Part shown: positions 15,301 through 23,661 of the stretch, piece after piece
Position numbering within the stretch: position 1 is the stretch's first letter
Layout: each line of letters starts with the position of its first letter
Assembly: GCF_901709675.1 (NCBI RefSeq)
Contig: NC_051089.1
Location: 4,192,476-4,256,475, forward strand
From: Syngnathus acus
Taxonomy: Eukaryota > Chordata > Actinopteri > Syngnathiformes > Syngnathidae
Length of the DNA: 64,000 nucleotides
Direction of reading: 5' to 3'
The notes under the pieces: model-generated
Databases searched by the model: none
The model's input: only the letters and a program-made list of their open reading frames with translations
Told to the model about the DNA's origin: nothing
Translations under genes and position numbers: made by a program

Positions 15301-15853
15301 TAATCCGAGCCGAGAAGGTCCGTCGCGGGGTGGCAAAGCGTCGTTTTGAAGCGTCCGCGATAGGCTCATCGGAGTCCGGGGAAGCCTTCGTGGGGTGGTC
15401 GGAGGTGGTAGCGGTGCTGATGCTGCTGGTCGGCGGGGAACTTGACACGCCAGACGCGGGCAGTGTTGTGATGGATGCTCCATGTGATTGAGAGCTGCTG
15501 TTACTGGCGGATGCGGCGGCGGCAGGGGTCTCACCGGACGAAAGCGGGCTGTCCTGGGAAGGAGATGTGACAGTTTTTTCCGTAGAGTTTAGATCCTGGC
15601 GCATGTCGGGTTTATTACGGCGCCCTTGTTGTTGTTGATCTACTGTTGTGGAGCCCAGCGGAGCTGGTAGCGTTTTCCCCAAGTGATGGTTAGCGGGGGC
15701 AACTGAGCCAGCGCCTCGGCTCTCGTCGCTTTTAGCCGTCGCGTTGCTCTGGCCGGTCAGCTGAGACTCCAGAGAGCCCACTAAGTCGCTCACAGCCTTC
15801 TCATCTACCTCGGAAAATAGCATATCTTCCAGGGGATCGGAGGCGCCCGCCAT
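379..15853 (-). CDS. taf4: TAF4, TFIID subunit 4 (partial, 3' end outside window)
   Basis: TAF4 is a core scaffold subunit of nuclear TFIID; it pairs with TAF12 through a histone fold and contacts activators. Ten coding exons (minus): 15853-14458, 13883-13705, 11280-11131, 10438-10316, 10063-9974, 9320-9123, 7209-7134, 6227-6113, 2761-2592, 509-379. All phases close, giving 876 residues so far. The N-terminus contains SEVDEK and VSDLVGSLESQL, typical of TAF4 rather than TAF4B. A long Ser/Thr/Ala/Pro-rich region and a Gln/Ala repeat (exon 2) follow. The TAFH/NHR1 domain runs from about residue 576 (ENVKKCKNFL) to 650 (SSPQPYLVPFLK). The conserved C-terminal region starts at about 776 (DDDDINDVASMAGVNL) and includes VVTFISHAAQSRL. 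The charged tail and stop lie left of position 1. The intron 2591-510 has a GC donor. Exon 6113-6227 is poorly conserved and was chosen by phase plus its NKLNDPGGGSF end. Confidence 0.95.
3735..3805. repeat. Dispersed repeat tail (retroelement-like)
   Basis: The string CCCGCGACCCCAGTGGGGA, then AAGCGATACAGATAATGG and ATGGAT, resembles the 3' tail of retroelements frequent in fish genomes, which usually ends in ATGG or GGAT repeats. Only the tail is recognisable. It sits in the long TAF4 intron 2762-6112. Confidence 0.45.
11408..11470. repeat. Dispersed repeat fragment (GTGGTTCTCAAA type)
   Basis: GTGGTTCTCAAAACTGGGAT followed by CCACGAGCCGCAG matches the start of a common teleost interspersed repeat. 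A second copy with the same opening, GTGATTCTCAAACTGGGGTC, is in the NAT 3' region at about 62680. Family not identified. Confidence 0.5.
12100..12295. repeat. Microsatellites: GAT/GGT tract and GGAA tract
   Basis: A GAT then GGT trinucleotide tract runs at about 12111-12145 and ends in a G run. A short GGAA array is at about 12272-12291. Both lie in the TAF4 intron between exons 2 and 3 (11281-13704). The rest of that intron has purine-rich stretches at 11620-11700 but no gene I can support. Confidence 0.7.
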
Positions 15854-16558
15854 CTCTGATCTCCGATTGCTGTCTTTTTCTTTTTACTGTACGCATGCGT
15901 GTTACTAGGCATTGTGGGAATGAGTCTGACGTCATTAGATTTTCTTTTTTTTTTTTTTGGTATGGAGGCGAAATGGTCGTATTTCTGATACTTTTCCACT
16001 CTTGACTTATTAATACAGCCGAAAGATGTACATAGGAGTATACATAATGTTCATACGAGTGAATGATTTCTTTTAATATTCGTAAATATACATATCGTAC
16101 TAATGTTTTATTGCTGTATTTGCGAGCAGACAATATGGGGGCAGGACGAAGGGATCTCGTAGAATGTCGCGATAAATGGAAACAGCTTGAATCTTGCCTT
16201 CTTATTTCTTCTTATTTTGTCTTCGCAATACTCATCCGGTACAACCAAAGTTCTCATTAATGTGTGGAAATTAATTACGTTGCAAAGAAAAAAAAGAGAA
16301 AAGCCGTGGGTGTCACTTTGGAAGCCGCACCAGTTCTCCTCCCACAATCCTTTGCGGTGGTTGAAAATAACTAACACGGCCATGTCGTGTCGTAGAAATC
16401 AATTTGGAAACGGACGAGAGAAACTCATTTCTTCACTTACTCTCTCCGGCTAAATTGTCTCGGAATCGCCGTCCTGCCTGTTCTAATTTCGACGCCTCTA
16501 TTGAGAGAGAAGCATTTCCAAGCCAAACGCGTGCGCTAGTGATTACACGGGTGTCAAA
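15854..16558. promoter_or_regulatory. Shared bidirectional promoter of TAF4 and LSM14A
   Basis: Only 705 bp separate the two divergent start codons, so this segment must hold both 5' UTRs and both promoters. I see no TATA box near either start. A perfect palindrome ACGCATGCGT at 15891-15900 resembles an NRF1 site, and GGCATTGTGGGAA at about 15908-15920 resembles ZNF143-type promoter motifs. The TAF4 start codon lies in a GATGGCGGGC context that fits a YY1-like element. The factor assignments are inference from motif similarity. Confidence 0.6.
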
Positions 16559-19188
16559 ATGAGCGGAGGAGGGACGCCGTATATCGGGAGCAAAATTAGC
16601 CTCATCTCCAAGGCCGAGATTCGCTACGAAGGAATTTTGTACACCATAGACACTGAGAACTCCACCGTAGCTCTCGCCAAAGGTAAGCCCGATCATCTAA
16701 CGCACGTGTTTTGTTTCTCAACGTCACCTAAACAACCGACTTAGTTGACATTGATAAGCAATGATGTCGGGGGGGTTTCTCGCAGTTAGCCAGCTAGCTC
16801 ACCAGCTAATGCGTGCCCTTTGTTTATGTTGTGTTGGCGCTATCTTGCATGATCCAAGTCAGAAATGAGTTACTGAAACTTTCTAGCCACATTCAAAGTA
16901 GCGCTTGGGATCTCGTGAACAACTTAAGGAGGTTTTTGACTCCAAACGATATCGGTTGAGTAGTTTTACTGGTTAGCCGTAATGATTTTACTTACTTTAT
17001 GATGTCATTTGTGCGCTATACTCTCACACAAAATTGCGCAACCTGGGTTAATTGAAAATGACCATGCTCGTTTCTCCAAACAGTTCGCTCGTTTGGGACT
17101 GAAGACAGGCCCACTGAACGGCCCATTCCACCCCGGGATGAGGTCTTTGAGTACATCATCTTCAGGGGCAGTGACATTAAGGACTTGACTGTATGCGAGC
17201 CTCCTAAGGCTACCAGCAGCCTGCCTCAAGACCCAGCCATCGTTCAGGTGAACCAACAGCATCCGTCCGTACATTTATTGAGAAAACACAGGTGGTGGCA
17301 GTAAAGCCGCGCGTATCATATGTAACGATCTCGGCACTTACGGTTGCAGTCGTCCCTCGGATCGAGCGGCGGTGCGGCGGGCCCGTCGGCGCCATTCCAG
17401 TCTGCTGGTGCGTACGCTCCCTTCAGCAGGGCCCCGGTGCAAAGCTATGGACAGTTTGGCGGTGCACCGCAGTTTGGCGCACCTGGGGGTAAGAAGATGT
17501 TTTTTCTTTGCATTACATTAACCAGGTGCTGTCAGGGAGATGTAAAAACAAATATTTCCATTAAAACTAGAAAGAAATTTAAGAAGTTAATCTTGTTTTT
17601 TAACAGGACGCATCAGTCCTGAGTTGGACCCTCTCGCAAAGAGCTCCGCCCTGAATCAGGCCACGCAGGCACCCTCCTCGGCTGCCCCTGCGTCGTCGCT
17701 CGGACACAGAAGTCAGGTGGCAGGCTCGGCACCTCGACCTATCGGGACCTCCGTTGGCAACCAGAAGCCCCCCGACCTCCTGGAGAGGAAGGGTGAGTAC
17801 TGAAATCGCCGCACTTGAGTCCTTCAAGGTTGTCTCTGGTGTACAAAAGTCTCTTCTGGGGTTTTGTCTGTGTGGTTTAGCTCCCGAAGTGGCCAAAGTG
17901 GCAACTCAAGGGGATCATGAGCATACCGCTGTTGAAAACCGCGACCCCAACAGGCGTCAAGGAGGTGTGTACTTTGCATAACCAGTTTGACTGCCGTATC
18001 GACCCACGCATCTTCCACGTGTTGATTGACAGGTCAGTGCTACCTGTCGGCGAGCGCCCAGCCGGTGCGTCGCGGGCGCGGCAGGGGCAGCCGCAGCAGG
18101 GGCAAAGTGAACGTGCGCCGGGATGGGATGATGAAGTTCGAGGAGGACTTTGACTTTGAGACGGCCAACGCTCAGTTCCACAAGGACGACATCGACAAAG
18201 AACTGCAGACCAAGCTCAAGCTTAAAGGTGACGTGCGTAATCCAACTAAACACGCTCTTTTGTGCTATCCTTTTTTTTTTTATCCGCAGACGACAAGGTA
18301 GAAAAGACGCCAAATGGCGAAGAAGCCGACCCGGAACATCCAAGTACGGAGGCGCCAGTCGAGGAAGAGGAGGCGGCGATACCTCCCTGTTACTACGACA
18401 AGACCAAGTCCTTCTTTGACAACCTGTCCTGCAACGATTCCAAGTAATTAAGAAAGGATATGATCTTACCAAATTTTATCATCTGACCAAAAATGTTCAC
18501 AATTTTACCATTAATTCAAATCAGAAAAGTTTCGTATACAAGTCACACTGTAACTATGATTTTCTTTGAATGTCAAAAAATGTGTTAAGTTCAATTCTGT
18601 TTTAGAACTAACAGCAAAAATGTTTTGCACAAACATTTCTGTTTTGCTTCATACACTAGTCCAATGTTTTATTTTTTTGTTTTTTAGTAAATCGCATGAT
18701 GGAGGATTCTCAAGGTAAGTCGCACGTTTAGTAGCGTTTTAGTCATTAACCCCCCACTCCCCCCGATATCGCTGATGGTGTGCGTTTTGCGTGGCAGAGA
18801 GCGGAGGTCGACCTGGGCGGAGGAGCGGCGGATGAACGCCGAGACATTCGGCATCCCGCTGAGGCACCACCGCGGCCGAGGAGGGTACCGCGGCGGAAGA
18901 GGCTACATGGCGCCCCGCGGGGGGCGGGGACGACCAGCCGGCCGAGGCTCCTTTGGCCCTCCTCGGGGGGCGCCGCCCGGATTCCGAGGCGGCTACCGTG
19001 GCGGAAGAGGAGGCCGCGAGTTCTCCGACTTTGAATATGCGGTAAATCTCAAATTCATTACGGTAGAATTAGTGTATTAAAAAGCCAATTTACGATGGAA
19101 ATATAAGTTTGAATTTGACGGTGTAAGAAATGGAGTTTGATTCCGTTGTTATTTTGTGTTTCAGAAGGACAACAAGGTGGCGGCGTAA
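16559..19188 (+). CDS. lsm14a: LSM14A, P-body mRNA-repression protein (RAP55/Scd6 family)
   Basis: Cytoplasmic RNA-binding protein of P-bodies that represses translation and helps decapping through DDX6, 4E-T and EDC4. Exons: 16559-16682, 17084-17247, 17350-17488, 17607-17792, 17881-17964, 18033-18227, 18290-18443, 18688-18714, 18798-19041, 19165-19188; all phases close, 446 aa. The N-terminal LSm domain spans about residues 5-85 ([20 protein letters not shown]). An [11 protein letters not shown] patch comes next, then the DFDF box ([15 protein letters not shown], about 266-280), FFD box ([12 protein letters not shown], 331-342), TFG box (RRMNAETFG, 368-376) and RGG repeats (about 380-435). 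The tail FEYAKDNKVAA and the RGG-rich end identify LSM14A rather than LSM14B. It is head-to-head with TAF4. The intron 17965-18032 is only 68 bp, so that junction is slightly less certain. Confidence 0.96.
18688..18714 (+). other. lsm14a: 27-nt microexon of LSM14A
   Basis: The acceptor is TTTTTTAG at 18680-18687 and the donor is GTAAGT at 18715. The exon is phase 2 on both sides and adds NKSHDGGFS between the FFD and TFG boxes. Skipping it keeps the frame and gives NDSKERRSTW, close to the form I recall for mammalian LSM14A. It is therefore a likely cassette exon. Retention of the preceding intron would instead stop translation at once (AA|GTAA). Confidence 0.75.
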
Positions 19189-20141
19189 TCCTGCCCACTT
19201 GGATGACGACCAATCGTAGCTCTTTGAAAACGTTCTTGGGTCCCAACATTTGCCAGGAAGGAAGAAGACACGGCGGCGTGCCAGCTTCATTTTTTTCTTC
19301 TTCCATTTTGAGTTACGAGTGGTGTAAATAAGTGGAGTCAGTCGGTACGCCGACTGGCCTTAGATAGCTTTATTTTTCCTCTTTCGTTTGTTTCGTTTCA
19401 ATTCCATTTTGAACATTACATCCTGTTGAGACAGCCTGAAGGAAACCAAATTTTGAGCGCATTTGCTTGGCCAAATGCGTGCTGAGCAGTCCACTATTAA
19501 CTTTTTTTTTTTTTTTTTTTTCCTCCCTTCTCCTCCTTTCAAGAGCGCTTTGAATATAGTTAGCCAAAAAGTTTGCATTCTGCTCCTCGGTAAGCCACTT
19601 TCACTCAGAAAGAGTTCAATATTTTTTGTGAAGCTTTTTGTTTAGTTTTTTCTCAAACAAAAAGGGACAGCAACTGGATATGTGACGTGAATGATTAGTA
19701 TTTTCGTTTTTTCGGCTCCACTTTGTATTAGGGAGTGCCTTCAATGTGGGGTGGGTGGGTGTTTGTTTGGGGATTTTTCTACAGCTCTCCCTTTAATGTT
19801 GATGCTTTCTAGCAAGTGTATTGATAAAACAGCACGAGCAGGTGATGTTGCAAACAATGTAACTTAGAAGAATGGACATTGAATAATACATGAAGAGCAA
19901 ATAAACCATTATGTTTAAGTTAATGTTGCACATTTGAGCCCGACACTGCATGATGACCGACCGCTCCGTCTATTTTGAAACCAGCCCAAGACGGACATCC
20001 ATTGAGAACCATCTGCAACTGTTTAGTTTCGTAAGTTTGTTACTTCCTATGAGCTTCTGGAACATTTTGAAAACCAAGGAATTGTTTTTTTGTCCTTGAA
20101 AGCATCAGTAAAAATTGAATTTTTACAATTAAAAAAATAAA
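19189..20141 (+). other. lsm14a: LSM14A 3' UTR with two polyadenylation signals
   Basis: AT-rich sequence follows the LSM14A stop and contains AATAAA at 19900-19905 and at 20136-20141. The second is followed by AT-rich, GT-containing sequence, so either could end the transcript. A 21-nt T run lies at about 19501-19521. No other gene is seen up to the SS18L2 start. Confidence 0.6.
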
Positions 20142-20735
20142 GGATTCAAAAGAGTATTTAATAATGTTGCCGTTGTTTTATTTGAGGTTACATGTAAAAT
20201 GCGGGGCAAGTTACGGTCATACCATAAGAATATTTTCAAGTATTAAAAATTATTTTTAGAACAGTTCATCTAACCCTAGTGAATGCACTTTGGTGGGTAT
20301 GAGAGGTTTTAACATACGTTTTAAATATTTAAATGAAAATTTAAAGGAATGACAAAGATCGCTGGTTAGGCCCGGGTTACTTGAAAATATTTCACAATAT
20401 TTATTGAGAATTTGTTTGAATTTGGTTGAGACTAACCAAGGGTCAATTCACTGGCTGTTACATGGATATAAAGAGGTCTATTTATGATCTCGACCGTCTA
20501 TATTGTAATAAAATACGACAAAATTATTGGACAATAAAACATCCGTAATGTTATGAACAATTTTATTTTTCTGGACGATTTAATACCGTCGGTACCACCG
20601 CCGATACGACCGATGGCGCTGTGAGTTTTGCGAAATGAAAGTTTAGTACTCGCCACTAAAAGAAACGACGAAAAGTAGGAAACGAAGAAGACGACAATCT
20701 CAGACGAAGTAGAAGTTCCTCGATGAAAGCGTAAA

Positions 20736-21385
20736 ATGTCGATCGTTTTTGTGCCCCAGAAACTTCGCGGTACTGCCAAAATCAACCAGGAAACCATACA
20801 GAGGGTAAATTGTAACATTAGGCTACAAAAACTTCAACGTGTTACATTTTTCTCAACTCAATTACCCGTTATGCTAACGTTAGCCGCGTCATAGCTAGCT
20901 GTTGTTACCAATAAAACACTTTATATTTTACCTTTTTCTTCTTCTTCTTTTCCAGCTGCTGGACGAAAACGACCAGTTTATACGATGCATTGTCGAGTAC
21001 ATGCACAAGGGACGAGCCGTGGAGTGTGTCAAGTAAGAATCTTTGGATTGCTGAAATCAGGCCGTTTTTAAAAGGACCGCCATTTTCCAATCCTTGCTCA
21101 TGACGTCCGTTTCAAAATACCTTGTTGCCAGTTTAAAGCCAATTTTGATGGCAGGTACCAGCAATTCCTGCACCGTAACATCGTGTACCTGGCAACCCTG
21201 GCTGACGCCAGCCCGCCAGACAACGTGCCTTCCTCCCCGTCTTGGCCAACTGTACGGCAAGTTTGGAAACATCAGTTTAATTTCTTTACCTGCTTTGCTT
21301 ACCTCCTCCTTTCGTTTTTCTGTTGCAGTCCGACCAAAGCTCCACCTCCATGCAGCCGAGCGCCAACACCAATGAAGAAAGTTGA
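20736..21385 (+). CDS. ss18l2: SS18L2, SS18-like protein 2
   Basis: Small protein consisting mainly of the SYT N-terminal homology domain, which in SS18 and SS18L1 binds BRG1/BRM and anchors them in BAF chromatin remodellers. SS18L2 lacks their Gln/Pro/Gly/Tyr-rich tail. Exons: 20736-20804, 20956-21032, 21155-21251, 21329-21385, giving 99 aa. The domain is clear: FVPQKLRG, NQETIQRLLDEND, IRCIVEYMHKGRAVECV, YQQFLHRNIVYLATLADASP. The end of exon 3 is uncertain, because a donor at 21252 (ACT|GTACGG) or 21261 (CAA|GTTTGG) keeps the frame; the latter adds VRQ. The C-terminus is Ser/Thr-rich and ends NTNEES. AATAAA at 21530-21535 fits the transcript end. It is convergent with GARRE1. Confidence 0.9.
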
Positions 21386-21535
21386 CACTGACCCTAGATG
21401 TATTATTATTATTTATGTCATGCCACATCCTTCTGCCTCATTAGATTTATTTTGCACATCATTTGAAGGAGCATCGCGGTCACACTGAAATGATTTAGTT
21501 GAAATGGTACAAGAATGTCACTTTACCTGAATAAA

Positions 21536-23661
21536 GTCATGATTATGTGAAGAAAAATGTTTCTATTTGAATGGAACTCAATTTGTAATATTACAGTGTG
21601 TTAAGATTACAGGGGCTCAAATGTTATTTTAACAGAATAAAATGAGACAAGTAATTACCTTGTCATGTTTACAGGAGAAAAAAAATCATTTTATAAATCA
21701 GTATAATTGAGGAAATTTTTAAAGGCATCATTTTCAACATTTTCATAAGTATGGAGTTAATATTTTCCAGGTATTAAAGCTGTTGATGTTCACGGAAACA
21801 AATACACAATTTCTTTTCTCATGTCACTAACATTCAAGGACAAAACAGAAACAAATGAACTTGCTAGTTTTTTTTAATGTTTTTTTTCTCTTTGCATCAC
21901 TGGTAGTTTTTAGTTGCCAGCTGAAAAGAACACGTAAGCCAAGCAGCCCCGCCCCCTTTAGATGAATTCATATTATTTTGGTTTACCCTTGCCGCCATTA
22001 TAGTTTAACCGTTTGACACAGCGGGGGGGGAGAGGGGGGGGGTAGTAATGATAAGCCAACAGTTACAAGTCTGTCTTAGGAAAAGTAGAAAGGAAAGAAA
22101 AAAAGGCTTCTAAGGAAGTGAACAGAGCCCAAAAACAAACAAAAAAAGCAGAACCTCTATGTTGATTGTGCAAAGCACATTTAACTATAAAAAGATATAT
22201 TTTATATGTATGTACAGCAAAACTGTAAACATTTTGAAGTGTTAGTTTTTATCTGGTGTCTTTTTATAAATACAGGCAACATTGGCATCTGCAAACATCA
22301 CAAAAAAAAGATAACATTCGGGGCTTTTGCCGTAAAAACCAAATAAATCTTTTGTTAAGCATATTTGGTAAAGATGAACTTATGTGTGCTTCTTTTTTTT
22401 TTTTCACATAAATGGGAAAGTGGAAAATAGCCGTTCACTACATTTATTAATACTGTTGCGAAAATGTAACAAGGAGTCGTGGCGTCCAATTTTGCGAGGG
22501 CCAAGCGAATGCACCACCGTTCCGTCTCCTGCTTTGGTTGGGAACAAGTGCTTTCGTTGGCAAAATGGCACATTTCATATCATATTTGTGTGTTGTGGAT
22601 GAGGAAAAAAAAACAAAAAAACATCATAAACAAAAAAATAAGTAGAATATGTGTGTTAACCGTGCTGAGCCTGCTCAGAGCCTCTTTAAAAATATAAGGA
22701 AAAATGAAAATTCATGTTTCACGTACACGCTAGCTGTACATTTGGCAGTTACAGCTCGCTGTACACACTTTTTTTAAATTTTTTGTTTTTTTATTTCTCA
22801 AGCGGTCTCCAGCTCTTGCCTGAGAGGACGGGCATCGGCCGCACTCTTCGTAAGGCAGAGAAATGACCGCTTCGTAGTAATAATATTAATAATAATAGTA
22901 GTGAGTAACTTAAGTAGTTAGGGCAGAGGAAGGAAAATGTAAAAATAGGTCTCTGTGTGATATATACGTTGGAGTATCAGGGCCACGCGGAAATGGAAAA
23001 TAAATCAAAAGGTTTGCAACATTACATGAAAAAAAACTCATTAGGAAAACTGTTTAGGTACGAGCAAAAAAGTCACTGTTATGTGCAAAAGCAAGTCGTT
23101 ACGTTATCGTAAAGTGTAAATGTATGAGAAAAAAGTTGTAGTTTGAAACTGAAGGGGGAGTGGATTACAACAATAAATTGGACAGTAGCAAGTAAAAGTC
23201 GTCATTTGAGAAAAAATGTTAAGTTACAGGCAAAATAAGTTGCAAACAAAAAAAAAAAGTCATCGTCACACAAGACAAATATGTCATGTTACGAGAATTA
23301 TTTGTCATGTCGTACGGTAAGCGAGCAAAAACTAAAGATGCTCAATTACACAAAAGTCGTAAAGTCTCGGGAGATGAGAGGTCATGTGACGAGAACGAGG
23401 CTGTAAACTAGCAAAAGTCATTTTTTCTCATACAGTTCTGACTTCAATTTTTGTGACTTTTTTTTTGCTCATAAAATTCAATTTCATTCTCTTACGAGTT
23501 GGACTTAACTGAGCCGTAATGGTGGTCAGCTGCATTATTTCCCGTCGGCGTGGCCCTGATAACGCCTGTCCAAAAGTAGCGTGTGTGGAAGTACGTCGGA
23601 AAGGTGGAGTAGATCGAGCCAGTGTGTTTACTGTTAGCGTGTAGCGTGTGTAGTGGCCGGC
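21536..23661 (-). other. GARRE1 3' UTR and convergent intergenic sequence
   Basis: This AT-rich interval lies between the SS18L2 poly(A) signal and the GARRE1 stop codon. Much of it is probably GARRE1 3' UTR, but I could not fix its end; minus-strand AATAAA (forward TTTATT) occurs at about 22443 and about 22789. The block 22970-23500 is a degenerate repeat. No further coding sequence is supported. Confidence 0.5.
22970..23500. repeat. Degenerate AAAAGTC/GTTACG-type tandem repeat
   Basis: Short words such as AAAAGTC, TTACGT, GAGAAAAAAG, AAAGTCGT and ATGTTACGAG recur irregularly. This is the look of an eroded tandem array built on a unit like AAAGTCGTAATGTTACGAG. A similar but weaker patch is at 24030-24200, inside the last GARRE1 intron. 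The period cannot be fixed by eye. Confidence 0.45.

Noticed and set aside
379-15853. TAF4B instead of TAF4
   Set aside because: The exon at 379-509 has an IAQHR string that hints at TAF4B, but the N-terminus (SEVDEK, VSDLVGSLESQL) and the long low-complexity first exon fit TAF4. The neighbour LSM14 also favours TAF4.
20736-21385. SS18 or SS18L1 rather than SS18L2
   Set aside because: The gene ends shortly after the N-terminal homology domain, has a poly(A) signal at 21530, and no Gln/Gly/Tyr-rich exons follow before GARRE1.
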